The notes: a model not told the origin generated them from the letters alone. A DNA stretch of 64,000 bases from Paraescarpia echinospica (GCA_020002185.1 CM034544.1:32228937-32292936), one strand, 5' to 3'; positions 51,601 through 55,710 are shown, counted from the first letter of the stretch. Numbers and translations: made by a program.

Positions 51601-54600
51601 TCCAACCTAAATCGTTTGTTGCTGAGACTATTAGTCTCTATTGCCCAGGTGCCGTGAGGTGGGTCAGGTGGCAGTTGCACCCCTTACAACTGCTTGGGGA
51701 ATAACATGATTTTGAAATGTGCGCCGGTAGGTGAGTTTACCCTGCAACTGGGTAAAGATCATAATTACCTGTCAGGCTAACTTTTAAGTAAAACATTAAT
51801 GTTTTTGAAGGTTACCTTACTTTACCGATCCTCTTCGGAACTTGTGGCCCATAAGCCTGCTGTGTGACTCCGCCATCTCGCCCTGTCAACAGCTATGTGT
51901 CTGGCTTTGCACCAAGTTGCCCAGTCCAGTTGTTTTCGTTCTTTTTCCACTGGTTCTCCACGTTGTTTTTGACCGACCAACTTTTCTTGTTCCTTCCGGC
52001 ACCCATGTCAGTGCTGTCAGGCTATGGTTGTGGTCCTTCTTTCTCAGCATATGCCCGATCCAATTTGACCTTCTTCTCTGTACTTCTGTGCTGATCTTCT
52101 CTTGTGCTGTTATGTTCTCAATGTCTTTGTTCGAAATTATTACTGACCATCTAATTTTTTAATCTTCTGAGACAGTTGAATTGGAAAATGTCAAGTTTTT
52201 TGTTGTCGCTTTTGTTTACTTCCCATGTTTCACATCCATACAGGAACACTCTTTTGGCCAGAGTATTGTATAATCTGAGTTTAGTTTATAATGTGTACAC
52301 ATTTGAGCTCTATAACTGCTTGAGTTTCATGAATGATGTCCTTGTGTTTCATATTCTGTTGATAATATCGTCACCCCCTCCTCCTTGCTTGCTGACATTT
52401 GCGCCCATATATATTTCTCTACTTCATTCAGTTGTTGGTCATCAATCTGTATTCTGCCGTTGCATTTGCTGTTTATCCTCAGTACTTCAGTTTTCTTTTT
52501 ATTTATTTTTAGGCCGGTTTTTGATGCAAATGTATTCATCTTTGTTGCCTATGCTTGCATGTGTCTGTAACTTGATGACATAAGCGCAATGTCATCTGCG
52601 AAGTCCAAGTCTTAAAGTTTTGACATGAATCTGTATCTTATTCCTGTGTTGTTTTCTTCAGTTGTTCTCCTCATTATCCAGTCGATTACCATCAAGAAAA
52701 GAAATCCGGACATTACGTCTCCTTGCTTAATTAAAGTTTTTATCTTGAACCACTCAGATTGTTCACCTTCATCTAACACTGCACATTCACTGTCCTCGTA
52801 CAAAATCTGGACCATTCTGATTATCTTGTGTGGGATTCCGTAGCTCGCCATGATTTCCCAAAGGCTCTCTTGGTGCACGGAGTCAAATGCCTTTTCGAAG
52901 TCTACAAAAATTACATGTAGCGTTGCTTGCTATTCCACTACCTGTTCTATTATGTTTTGAAGGATGAATATCTGCTCAACTGTGCTTCGTCCTCTTCTGA
53001 AACCTACTTGTTCATATCTCAACTTGATGTCAACTCCATCTCTTATTCTGTCTATTATCACTCTTCTCAACACTTTACTGGGGACAGTAATTCCTCTCCA
53101 ATTTCTGCACTCTGTAAGATTACCTTTCTTTGGTATTTTAACAATCAGTCCCTGTTTCCCCATTTTTTATTGTTCCCAAATTGTTTTGAATAAGCTTAGA
53201 AGCCAATTCTCTGTTGTCGCCATGTCTGCTTTCAACAGTTCTGCTGTAATGTCATGTTTACCTCTGGCTTTCCCATTCTTTAGCTTCCTCAGTGCTGCTT
53301 TAATCTCTGTTTTTGTTATAGAGTCTGTGCTGATTTCATCTATGATCGGATCTAATTCAATATCTATCACGGGGTCATCGGGCATAGATCTATTACGGAC
53401 TTCTTCAAAATGCTCCTTCCATCTTGCCCACCTGGCTGGTTCTTCAGATATTAGGTTTCCAGATTTGTCTTTTATTGCATTTGCTGTCTTGTGTATGTCG
53501 TTACTAAGTGTCTTTGTGATGTTGTAGAGTTCTTTCATCCTTTCATTCCCGGCTGCTTCTGCGGCCAGGTGGTCTACCTACTATCTTATCTCATGCTATT
53601 CTTTACGTCCATCAAGTCTTTGGTCCGTTGTCAGGTTGACTGGAACAGAGGTTCTATTGCTTCATTTTTTCAACAAAATTGGATTCATGTGGAACTGTAC
53701 AATAAATGCTTGTCCATCTATTATGACTGGTGTTTATTTTATATCGGAATACCACACAATAACTCATTCTGAATGTATTAAAAATGCTGGAATGTTGCAC
53801 AACATTTGCACCTCTGATGTCACAATACCACGTGATCGCCTAGCTCATTAACTATCAAGTTTCCATGGGAATTGTGATACAGATGGGTTTCAAATCTGAT
53901 TTAAACTATCAATGCATTTTTCTGTATTTTTTTCATGTTGCCAAATGTCACATACAATGCTATGTTTTGTGTACACACGAAAAATGGAATTTAGCTGCTG
54001 CCATGTTTTTAGTTCCTTTAATGAAGACAACATGTCACCCGTTTAGTCACCAGGTGGCGCTTAGCTCACAGTGGAACCTTTTCTCTGTCAATGAGTTAAT
54101 TATTTTCTAGTCATTAGACACTTAGTATAATCCTCAATGAGTGACACTGAGTGACACTCTCAATTGATGACACTGAGACTCTATCAGTGACACTTTCTGT
54201 TAGTGAGTTTCTAAATTGATGACATTATCTATGACACTCTCAACCAGTGACAATTTCAACTGGTGACATTCTCAATCAGTAACATGCTCTGTCTGTCACA
54301 CAGAGAAGTCAAGTTGGTTTCACCATGGCATGAAGGGTAAAGCACTTTGAATGATCCTCAAGGCATTTTTCTGATTACCCGACCTAATTTCTTTTCCATT
54401 CTGTATACGTCCAACCACAAGAAGAAACATAAATCTCAGCCACCATCCACAATGTTACTGTCAAAATACCAGAAACACATGTTGCCCATATTGGTGTGGA
54501 GAAATTGCAGATGACATATTCATAAAAAATTACCAAGAAAACACTCAAATGCCTACCTACCCTAAAATATCCCCTCAAGAAAAACAATAAAACAAAGAAA

Positions 54601-55447
54601 ATCTGTCCTTCCTACATACCATAACATTTTAGAGCATGTAACAGGGGTAGAACTACCCACTAGTCCGCTAGTCCGTACACTAGTAAAGATTACGGCGGAC
54701 TAGTAAATCTGCCTACCAACTAGTCCGGCTGTCTAGTAAAAATCAGCATGTTGCATAATGCCACCATCCGTACCATTGACAAACTAATTCTTTACGTAAT
54801 GAGGCGACAGTGAAAAGTGAAACAGTGCTGTTGATTGGCTGTTGTGTGACATCGAATTCTGAAATGACAGTTTTGTTTGGTTTAGCGTATCTGGTAGAGG
54901 GGTAGGGCTAATGAGTGCAATTGGTGGTCATTTTCAAATGCACGGTTTTTGAATACGGTTTACATCTACATTGCTTTATTAGTCTACGTTTATGCACGAT
55001 GTATCATTACTTGACTGGGGTTGCAAAACCAGCAGAAAAACGCAAGCTGGAAAAACACTGCAACTGCCCACCGAGCCATTCAAGTGCTGAAAACGGCCAC
55101 CATGGACCGTCTGACGCATTTGTTGCAATTTAAATTTGTGTTGTTTTGATATTTTCAGGACTAGTAAACCTTTTGGCGGACTAGTAAACTTTTGTCTTTA
55201 CTAGTCCTGCTGTCCAGTAAAATAAATGCTGAAGTTCTACCCCTGATGTAACCAGAGACATGTATTATTCAGAAAGCCTAAGGACATGATGCTGCACTGT
55301 GTAAGAAATGTTACATTGACTTTGTAGGATGACGTGTCAGATGTCGTTGAGGATGACCTTCCCGCGACCTCTATTGGCCGAGTGGATGACACTCACATGA
55401 GCAGTGGTGACTTCGCTCGACCTAGTTTAGCGAGACGAAGACACTGA
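9668..55447 (+). CDS. TMX1: TMX1 gene, eight coding exons (span)
   Basis: Thioredoxin-related transmembrane protein 1 is an ER-membrane oxidoreductase of the PDI family that acts on disulfides of membrane-associated clients. I joined exons 9668-9813, 22628-22752, 30072-30117, 30682-30810, 35406-35451, 35876-35977, 37652-37756 and 55328-55447. They total 819 bp, 272 codons plus TGA, with GT/AG at every junction and consistent phase. Residues 1-23 form a signal peptide. The thioredoxin fold runs from about 30 to 135, with FYAPWCPAC at 49-57 and SLP (cis-Pro) at 100-102. PVWVSYIVFAV begins the membrane span at about 179-204, followed by a single juxtamembrane Cys204 and an acidic tail ending RRRH. 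The length is close to the roughly 280 residues of vertebrate TMX1. CPAC distinguishes it from classical PDI (CGHC). Identity is near certain; expression cannot be judged from sequence. Confidence 0.95.
9814..11456. other. TMX1 intron 1, first part
   Basis: Anonymous AT-rich intron apart from the exon-like segment at 10574-10799. No repeat ends were recognised. Confidence 0.5.
10574..10799 (+). pseudogene. Possible exon fragment resembling N-terminus of a beta-hexosaminidase
   Basis: An open stretch reading VYFYLGKTGMKQSKQKFGDS then ASGLWPWPVGSVTTSTDAAF, ending CCAGACAG before GTTAGT, a plausible donor. LWPWP followed by VTTS resembles the start of the GH20b domain of lysosomal hexosaminidases (LWPxPQ). 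No catalytic GH20 segment is seen nearby, and the match rests on one short motif. It could be a stray exon copy or chance. It lies on the TMX1 strand inside intron 1. Confidence 0.3.
11457..11759. mobile_element. hAT-type MITE, copy 2
   Basis: It runs from AGGCGGATCCAGG to CTGGATACGCCCCTG. It is flanked by TATGTCAT (11449-11456) and TATGTGAT (11760-11767), a 7-of-8 target duplication of the size expected for hAT. It is the same family as 6839-7150. Confidence 0.8.
11760..14935. other. TMX1 intron 1, middle; no gene recognised
   Basis: AT-rich. Short ORFs at 12873-13103 and 13229-13441 (+) and 13510-13845 (-) carry no motif I recognise. The 13510-13845 minus frame contains an exon-like segment (TTTCTTTACAG acceptor, CCAG/GTCAGT donor), but the peptide is unfamiliar. 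Confidence 0.4.
12435..12690 (+). mobile_element. tRNA-SINE relic (5' truncated)
   Basis: It shares ACTCAGCTGTATGA, ACAGACAGTGG, GTGGCTGAATGCTT and GGTCTGCCAGGGAGTAAAG with the fuller SINE at 23555-23830. It ends in the CTTTGAGCAATCCTGAGGAC tail. The tRNA head is missing. Confidence 0.7.
14936..15862. mobile_element. pogo/Tigger-like non-autonomous element
   Basis: The ends are CAGTGTAACACGCTTGTAAC (14936) and its inverse, GTTATAAGCGTGTTATACTG, ending at 15862. Both ends abut TA, the target duplication of the Tc1/mariner-pogo group. Subterminal ATTATGAACACG and ATAACGAATTCA motifs recur at both sides. It holds no recognisable transposase and contains a smaller nested MITE. Confidence 0.7.
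15566..15730. mobile_element. MITE nested in the pogo-like element
   Basis: It starts CTGGGGCCGATTTCATGAAG and ends CTTCATGAAACCGGCCCCAG, inverted repeats of about 20 bp. The interior holds paired motifs such as TGACGCAATTTA and TAATTGCGTAA, so the whole could fold as an imperfect hairpin. Confidence 0.7.
15863..16719. other. No gene confirmed; one exon-like minus-strand segment
   Basis: The minus strand holds a 152-codon ORF (16077-16535) with no recognised motif. In another minus frame, 16344-16488 is bounded by TATAG and GTACGT and reads AKSNRAVDLLQQFGHVFYAR. Its composition is protein-like, but I recognise no family. Confidence 0.3.
16720..16992 (+). repeat. 21-bp minisatellite, 13 copies
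   Basis: The unit is GCTGCATGTGTGGGTTAGAGT with C/T and A/T variants. It runs straight into a SINE whose tRNA-like head begins GTGGGTTAGAGTGCTTGACT. The array unit therefore contains the SINE A-box sequence. The 21-bp period leaves frames open on both strands, and those ORFs are artefacts. Confidence 0.95.
16980..17165 (+). mobile_element. tRNA-derived SINE
   Basis: A-box-like GGGTTAGAGTGC, B-box-like GGATTTGAATCC near 17021-17032, then the family body ACTTGGGCAAGTTTGTTTAC. The 3' half differs from the copy at 23555. Confidence 0.7.
17166..17671. other. No gene recognised
   Basis: AT-rich spacer between the SINE and the 41-bp array. A 72-codon ORF at 17427-17645 has no known motif. Confidence 0.4.
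17672..21034 (+). repeat. 41-bp minisatellite, about 82 copies
   Basis: The unit starts TTGTACACTGTGGGCGGTAT and continues CTGACTACGTACATGAAGCAG. It varies at a few sites (GGCGG/GGTGG, TATCT/TGTCT, TACG/TATG). Each unit holds the inverted pair GTACA and TGTAC nine bases apart. A rare variant trio (GGGTACT, GGTATATG, TGTGTGG) near 18301 recurs near 19941, exactly 40 units away. Confidence 0.97.
21106..21414 (+). repeat. 43-bp minisatellite, seven identical copies
   Basis: The unit starts GGTTTGGAGTAGGAGCAATA and ends AACAACATTCTGT. All seven copies read the same, and a partial eighth (GGTTTGGA) begins at 21407. Since 43 is not a multiple of three, all three minus frames stay open and give spurious ORFs. 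Confidence 0.95.
21433..22110. mobile_element. DNA-transposon remnant with CAGGGCTGGGTyCAA ends
   Basis: It runs from CAGGGCTGGGTCCAATTACA to TGTACTTGAACCCAGCCCTG, inverted ends. Both subterminal regions are packed with TGTAATTGTAATTGA-type motifs. CAGGG ends suggest hAT, but I see no clear 8-bp target duplication. No transposase is recognisable. Confidence 0.6.
22111..22627. other. End of TMX1 intron 1, LINE-like tail
   Basis: It contains a 99-codon ORF (22155-22454) without known motif. It ends GTATAAATAAAGTTTTATTA and an ATT run (22564-22590), which looks like a LINE 3' tail. The TMX1 exon 2 acceptor follows. Confidence 0.4.
22628..22752 (+). CDS. TMX1: TMX1 exon 2: CPAC active site
   Basis: The acceptor is TTCTATGCAG and the donor GTAAAT. 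The exon encodes YAPWCPACKAMSPAWKNLAE and then the strand RIADVDVT. The CPAC redox motif is at residues 54-57, and the WxxLAEW pattern after it is typical of TMX1. The exon ends on one base (G) of Gly91. It is separated from exon 1 by 12.8 kb of repeat-filled intron, so an automatic gene caller could miss exon 1. Confidence 0.96.
22753..23554. other. TMX1 intron 2, first part
   Basis: AT-rich, with a (TA)n run at 23134-23158. No gene is visible. Confidence 0.4.
23555..23830 (+). mobile_element. tRNA-derived SINE, best-preserved copy
   Basis: A box TGGCTAGAGTGT (23569-23580) and a perfect B box GGTTCGAATCC (23605-23615). The body runs CCTTGGGCAAGTTTGTTTAC, CACTCAGCTGTATGAATGAG and GGTCTGCCAGGGAGTAAAG. 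It is a SINE and not a tRNA gene, because the acceptor-stem end is missing and the body is shared with at least five other relics in the window. Confidence 0.85.
23831..25062. other. TMX1 intron 2, no gene recognised
   Basis: AT-rich, with a (TA)n run at about 24510-24526. A stretch at 24720-24960 repeats GCGCGATCGGGATACG-like phrases (24776, 24916). ORFs at 24541-25106 on the minus strand overlap it and are not recognised. Confidence 0.4.
25063..27040 (+). mobile_element. Composite repeat family, copy A
   Basis: The left end is TTTTTAGTCCTTTGGCCGAA then GGTCCAAGGGACTATTGCC, a hairpin-capable end. The right end is CAGCCGGGGTCACATATAG and AGTCCAAAGGACTTCAGGGC. Inside are modules ending AATCTGTATTTGATTGAATC and, on the minus strand, a reverse-transcriptase fragment. 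The same ends recur in copy B. The class is unknown: I see neither a transposase nor clear target duplications. Confidence 0.75.
25851..26210 (-). pseudogene. Reverse-transcriptase fragment in copy A
   Basis: It reads FIDYKKAFDLVDRSSLWSKI, then GINGIVLKVVYNMYKNAKSC and WQGENLCPLLFAIYLNN. This covers the first catalytic aspartate motif (FIDYKKAFD) and the QGENLxPLLF block of CR1/Jockey-type LINEs. The YADD motif is absent from this copy. Upstream sequence carries stops. Confidence 0.8.
27041..27546. other. SINE tail and spacer
   Basis: 27105-27170 is a SINE 3' tail (TTTGAGCAGTTCTGAGGACT then CTGCGCTATATAAGAACTT). A 71-codon ORF at 27206-27421 is not recognised. Confidence 0.5.
27547..29876 (+). 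mobile_element. Composite repeat family, copy B
   Basis: The ends are the same as copy A: TTTTTAGTCCTTTGGGCCGA on the left, and CAGCCGGGGTCACATATAG with AAAGGACTTCAGGGC on the right. Three or more modules of roughly 120 bp repeat, each with TTCAGCAACTTTTTCTC and ending AATCTGTATTTGATTG. The reverse-transcriptase block is inverted relative to copies A and C. Confidence 0.75.
28356..28628 (+). pseudogene. Reverse-transcriptase fragment with YADD, in copy B
   Basis: It reads LPQGENLSPLLFAIYLNDFE, then MYVLLYADDTTMIQSNTDF. It preserves the catalytic YADD motif but only about 90 codons, so it cannot encode a working enzyme. The end AELCQLF is followed by a stop and the TCTAATGGTTGACATTT string also seen inverted in copies A and C. 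Confidence 0.85.
29877..30071. other. End of TMX1 intron 2
   Basis: Short AT-rich stretch before the exon 3 acceptor. Confidence 0.5.
30072..30117 (+). CDS. TMX1: TMX1 exon 3: cis-proline loop
   Basis: A 46-bp micro-exon between TCTCCTGCAG and GTAAGT. It encodes GLTGRFMVTSLPSLF, equivalent to the GRF-x5-LP strand of the thioredoxin fold. Pro102 is the conserved cis-proline opposite the active site. It begins on the second base of Gly91 and leaves two bases (CA) of His106. Confidence 0.95.
30118..30681. other. TMX1 intron 3
   Basis: The shortest intron but one, AT-rich. The minus ORF at 30435-30644 is not recognised. I see no repeat. Confidence 0.6.
30682..30810 (+). CDS. TMX1: TMX1 exon 4: end of thioredoxin domain
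   Basis: The acceptor is GTCTTTACAG and the donor a perfect GTAAGT. The exon encodes TKDGTFRVYAGSREDTDLF, matching the KDGxFRxYxGxR strand-turn of TMX1, then FLNENKYTQLQPLPWYWTP, the final helix and the linker toward the membrane. It leaves two bases (CC) that join exon 5. Confidence 0.95.
30822..31020 (+). mobile_element. Diverged tRNA-SINE
   Basis: Phrases GTGGCTGGAGCATCACCCAC, TTTGGACAAGTTTGTTCACT and ACTGAGCTGTATAAATGA match the body of the 23555 SINE. The B box is decayed (GGCTTTAAATCTT). It begins 11 bp after the exon 4 donor. Confidence 0.65.
31021..31962. other. TMX1 intron 4, first part
   Basis: It contains a short minus-strand ORF (31406-31537) and an upstream GCGCATGC site, described separately. 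The other ORFs at 31060-31418 are unrecognised. Confidence 0.4.
31406..31537 (-). CDS. Short ORF with basic N-terminus, unrecognised
   Basis: A 43-codon ORF with its own ATG and stop: MATKGIVEPPARKRRQYVGR, then YQDDWKQIFNGIIAP. The basic patch followed by YQDDW resembles the beginning of some transposon-derived zinc-finger proteins, but the ORF stops before any finger. TGCGCATGCTC (an NRF1-type site) lies about 80 bp upstream at 31614-31624. It may be the first exon of a dead transposon gene. Low confidence that it is expressed. Confidence 0.25.
   Translation of the reverse strand: MATKGIVEPPARKRRQYVGRYQDDWKQIFNGIIAPSKLCDHVK
31963..33509 (+). repeat. 24-bp minisatellite, about 64 copies
   Basis: The unit is TACAGTGCAGTATTGGTTACA plus TAA, with GATAA, CATAA and CACAA variants and a few length changes (32299, 32470). 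Each unit contains AATACAGTGCAGTATT, an imperfect palindrome. The period is a multiple of three and produces long repetitive ORFs on both strands, which are not genes. Confidence 0.97.
33510..34236. other. Spacer with (TA)n microsatellite
   Basis: (TA)n at 33604-33632 followed by TGTGTGTG. No gene is visible. Confidence 0.5.
34237..35296 (+). mobile_element. LINE 3' part: degenerate reverse transcriptase and tail
   Basis: It reads VTFLDASKVFNRVNRYKLL, GVKQDGKLSPLLFNIYMDNL, then LIYANDLLLF and KLNFATSCKYLGHVISNNLS. These are the reverse-transcriptase palm blocks of a CR1-like LINE. YADD has become YAND, and there are at least four in-frame stops. It ends TGTCTGAAATAAATACATTA followed by ATT repeats, a normal LINE 3' tail. 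Confidence 0.85.
35406..35451 (+). CDS. TMX1: TMX1 exon 5: lumenal juxtamembrane helix
   Basis: A 46-bp exon after TACTGTTTCAG and before GTGAGT. It encodes MECLSLFFKMAVIVR, which aligns with the hydrophobic pre-membrane helix of TMX1. The exon ends in phase 0. A diverged tandem copy follows directly and ends in a second GTGAGT 54 bp downstream. I chose the first donor because it keeps the family spacing between the thioredoxin domain and the membrane span. Confidence 0.88.
35452..35505 (+). other. In-frame tandem copy of TMX1 exon 5 with alternative donor
   Basis: This 54-bp stretch is open in the TMX1 frame and reads VSNRSMLSLFGKVAFVVR, a diverged repeat of the exon 5 peptide (LSLFFKMAVIVR), followed by GTGAGTAG. 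If the second donor were used, exon 5 would become 100 bp and TMX1 would gain 18 residues with no frameshift. A third, more decayed copy lies at about 35510-35551 without an intact donor. The duplication is seen directly; its use in splicing is inference. Confidence 0.7.
35506..35875. other. TMX1 intron 5 (short)
   Basis: It begins with a third, decayed copy of the exon 5 sequence (about 35510-35551). The rest is anonymous. Confidence 0.6.
35876..35977 (+). CDS. TMX1: TMX1 exon 6: transmembrane segment
   Basis: A phase-0 exon of 34 codons between TGTTTTCTAG and GTATGT. It reads DIHNAITTQYGFPVWVSYIV and continues FAVSTIVAGFVLAL. The GFPVWxSYxVFA pattern is the lumenal edge and first two thirds of the single TMX1 membrane helix. 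The helix is completed by exon 7. Confidence 0.95.
35978..37374. other. TMX1 intron 6, mostly anonymous
   Basis: A CA-rich run lies at 36343-36366. At 37085-37215 the phrase TTCCTGAAGAATAACACC followed by GGTGGTCGAAACATC resembles the UTR of Penelope-like elements, but no coding part is seen. A 51-bp array starts at 37375. Confidence 0.4.
37375..37651 (+). repeat. 51-bp array repeating a 3' splice-site-like sequence
   Basis: Units start at 37375, 37426, 37477, 37528, 37579 and 37630. Each complete unit reads TGTAGCTGTTGGTCTG, TTTTATTGCAG, TACCTGGTTTATGTGCAAAC and TGAC. TTTTATTGCAG is a good polypyrimidine-AG acceptor. The last unit is cut by the real acceptor of TMX1 exon 7 (GTGTGTTTCAG/CTG). 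Because 51 is 17 codons, two frames remain open through the array. Confidence 0.95.
37652..37756 (+). CDS. TMX1: TMX1 exon 7: end of membrane helix and start of cytosolic tail
   Basis: A phase-0 exon of 35 codons, acceptor GTGTGTTTCAG, donor GTATGG. It starts LLILLCDKVLD, completing the membrane helix and placing Cys204 at the cytosolic face. Vertebrate TMX1 has palmitoylated cysteines in this position, so Cys204 is a candidate site by analogy. It continues SRTSHHPVPTSS as a polar tail. The acceptor is the last unit of a six-copy 51-bp array. The donor is a weaker match than those of the other exons. Confidence 0.88.
37811..39850 (+). mobile_element. Composite repeat family, copy C
   Basis: The left end is TTTTTAGTCCTTTGGGCCAA then AGGTCCAAGG. 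A second partial start (GGTCCAAGGGACTATTGCC) lies at 38009-38030, so modules are duplicated. It is the same order as copy A for a long stretch, including CTAGTGATGTGGTTTTGAGA and the minus-strand reverse-transcriptase block. The right end is replaced by further ~120-bp modules. Confidence 0.7.
38975..39400 (-). pseudogene. Reverse-transcriptase fragment in copy C
   Basis: FIDYKKAFDLVDRSSLWSKI and VRQGENLCPLLFAIYLNNFE are in one frame. YVLLYADDT follows in another frame after stops, near 38975-39010. It joins the portions seen separately in copies A and B. Confidence 0.8.
40311..41162 (-). pseudogene. 3' half of the same unclassified transposon ORF
   Basis: It resumes beyond the insertion: SDRSKLYRRMKKFEK, KSQHLGKSTPTRHINRLLRN, then TFSTAVMSGIKERYRRSKSY and KKLTRGMENLTNYTR, ending near MGLSMFCRL. 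At least three frame changes and several stops make it a pseudogene. The basic, coiled-coil-like character matches the 5' half. Confidence 0.55.
41163..41342 (+). repeat. 15-bp tandem array, left end of the MULE-like element
   Basis: The unit is GGACAGTTGCTCACC. Ten head-to-tail copies are followed by a 15-bp interruption and one more copy. Confidence 0.95.
41787..43020 (-). pseudogene. MULE transposase relic with frameshifts
   Basis: Reading the minus strand: NEAIGVAKARAIMRTHATRP, then a frameshift. Next is 42954-42382 with WFMDGNFAMAPRIFSQLYMI and LGFTLHPSTIIVDFEQAIQH. After another shift comes RYRENDEVKHFCGMLDGLAF, and after a third NNLCEGWNHGFQQLVDHHHP. The DGxF, xxDFExA and CFxH motifs follow the MULE DDE transposase pattern: the Asp residues are in MDGNF and VDFEQA. 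The FLYWCH-type N-terminus was not found. Three frameshifts show it is inactive. Confidence 0.8.
43021..43101. other. Spacer between MULE relic and 18-bp array
   Basis: Short spacer; nothing recognised. Confidence 0.4.
43102..43443 (+). repeat. 18-bp minisatellite, about 19 copies
   Basis: The unit is ACTAGTAATGATAGCGCC with many point variants. The period is six codons, so both strands are open (LVMIAP and ITSGAI repeats). It lies inside the MULE-like element, just upstream of the transposase relic. Confidence 0.95.
43444..45620. other. Interior of the MULE-like element, no gene recognised
   Basis: It holds a CCAG microsatellite at 44302-44330. It also holds two diverged direct copies of a segment, about 45069-45195 and 45360-45480: AAGTTCCACCAAGACAAGGG / AAGTTCGTCCAAAGCAAGGG, both followed by GAAGCCAA. 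Short ORFs at 43917-45105 are not recognised. Confidence 0.45.
45651..46089 (-). pseudogene. 5' half of an unclassified transposon ORF
   Basis: It reads MPINKALSPAKYIDLQGPHI, then TMDHTRGKELVKRNMGCNT, and after a frameshift VYMDRIKSNTEIYEDFKEKD and QQRQRWRGSAEHSRAKKKAH. It is rich in basic and Gln residues. I do not recognise the family. It breaks off at the 15-bp array of the inserted element. Confidence 0.55.
46090..46918. other. Motif-rich flank of the split transposon gene
   Basis: No ORF of note. GTCATGGAGTGAC occurs several times, including an inverted pair near 46321 and 46350 (CACTCCATGACATG and TGTCATGGAGTGAC). Its position upstream of the minus-strand ORF suggests transposase-binding or promoter sites (inference). 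Confidence 0.4.
46919..47095 (+). mobile_element. Composite repeat family, fragment D
   Basis: It starts TATTAGTCCAAAGGACTTAA and contains one module, TTCAGCAACGTTTTCTC to AATCTGTATTTAATTGAATC. The right-end sequence is joined directly to an internal module. Confidence 0.7.
47197..48016 (+). repeat. 26-bp minisatellite, about 31 copies
   Basis: The unit is GATGTCATATACGTCACATG plus TACGAT, with variants CACGTG/CACATG and ATACG/ACACG, and a few 24-bp units (near 47355 and 47565). Every unit contains a CGTCA half-site of the CRE type, and many contain CACGTG. Confidence 0.95.
48090..50165 (+). mobile_element. LINE ORF2 relic, nearly full length
   Basis: It starts in the linker (VKQWTTESIETLRGCFEATD, SSNKLWIGNDLKQCLNEKK). 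It then has VNPRKAPGSNG, LIRPVPKPNKATLMTDFRP, ILFMDFSSAFNTIQPHLL, NTGVPQGCVLFPLVFSMYTN, a degenerate YAGD for YADD, and FKYLVVDDNLTFSDNVDYVY. The 3' part (SWYGHLTAKNKVKLAQVVNR, RRLRMPIAHKNCYKKSFVP) is the usual C-terminal region of L2/CR1-like LINEs. Multiple stops and frameshifts make it inactive. Confidence 0.88.
50166..50760 (+). mobile_element. Second LINE 3' end, partly duplicated
   Basis: RVNTNVGTRAFSVVAPTLWN and LPLSVRPVENITQFRHT (50335-50450) are a common C-terminal LINE block. The following 3' UTR appears twice: GATTGACCAATCCTTTTG at 50461 and GATTGACCAACCCTTTTG at 50640. Each copy is followed by an ATTATT-type tail. Confidence 0.75.
50761..51814. other. No gene recognised
   Basis: An 87-codon ORF at 50988-51251 has no known motif. 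No repeats are evident. Confidence 0.4.
51815..53560 (-). mobile_element. LINE ORF2 relic on the minus strand
   Basis: Reading down the minus strand: ARWARWKEHFEEVRNRSMP, ALRKLKNGKARGKHDITAEL, LIVKIPKKGNLTECRNWRGI, VGFRRGRSTVEQIFILQNII, then FVDFEKAFDSVHQESLWEIM, LDFADDIALMSSS and TKMNTFASKTGLKINKKKTE. It ends WCKARHIAVDRARWRS. This is the reverse transcriptase of the RTE/Nimb-like LINE group common in molluscs and other invertebrates. FADD is intact, but stops at about 53164 and 52920 and frame changes after 52620 inactivate it. The + strand ORFs here are its shadow. Confidence 0.9.
53561..54641. other. No gene; degenerate repeats
   Basis: 54125-54295 holds loosely repeated GTGACACTCTCAATT-like phrases with a period of about 14-30 bp. 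54300-54365 is a SINE tail (GGTAAAGCACTTTGAATGAT). The remainder is anonymous. Confidence 0.5.
54642..55245. mobile_element. hAT-like MITE with ACTAGTCCGC subterminal motifs
   Basis: The ends are CAGGGGTAGAACT and AGTTCTACCCCTG. The flanks share ATGTAAC (54635-54641 and 55246-55252), a near-complete hAT-size target duplication. ACTAGTCCGC or its inverse recurs at least six times near both ends. An internal 72-codon ORF (54915-55133) may be a transposase remnant. It lies just before TMX1 exon 8. Confidence 0.8.
55328..55447 (+). CDS. TMX1: TMX1 exon 8: acidic cytosolic tail and stop
   Basis: A terminal coding exon after TTTGTAG, 39 codons and TGA. It reads DDVSDVVEDDLPATSIGRVD, then SSGDFARPSLARRRH. 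The acidic stretch matches the acidic tail character of TMX1, and the terminal RRR could act as an arginine-type ER signal (inference). It sits 17.6 kb beyond exon 7, just after a hAT-like MITE ending at 55245. Confidence 0.88.
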   Translation, partial: DDVSDVVEDDLPATSIGRVDDTHMSSGDFARPSLARRRH

Positions 55448-55525
55448 GGTAGGGTGTAACCCTGTAGATATCATTTTATGAAACATGCCCCGAGTCCCTG
55501 CAGTACACGCACAAAGTCACAGCAC

Positions 55526-55710
55526 AGTAGAACCCTGCTTCATGTTCACCTTGGTAATACAGCCACCTCACAATTAAGGTCACCCTAGGACAGTCCCAAA
55601 TTATATCTGTAACAATAAAGTATAGAAAATTCATCCCGCTAATAGGGTCACCTTGCTATTCAGGTCACTTTGGCCCAGTTCCAAGGGTGACCTTAATATT
55701 GAGGTTCACT
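55526..55710. mobile_element. pogo/Tigger-like MITE in the TMX1 3' region
   Basis: It starts CAGTAGAACCCTGCTTCATG. It ends TAATATTGAGGTTCACTG, whose inverse resembles the start (CAGTGAACCTCAATATTAAG). Internal AAGGTCACC repeats are typical of Tigger ends. It begins 79 bp after the TMX1 stop and supplies an AATAAA. Confidence 0.6.
55614..55619 (+). terminator. Candidate polyadenylation signal for TMX1
   Basis: AATAAA 167 bp past the TMX1 stop codon, inside a small pogo/Tigger-like MITE (55526-55710). A second AATAAA lies near 55841. Either could define the 3' end; sequence alone does not decide. Confidence 0.35.

Noticed and set aside
51842..53527. Hydrophobic + strand ORFs (106, 135 and 187 codons)
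   Set aside because: They are antisense shadows of the minus-strand LINE reverse transcriptase.
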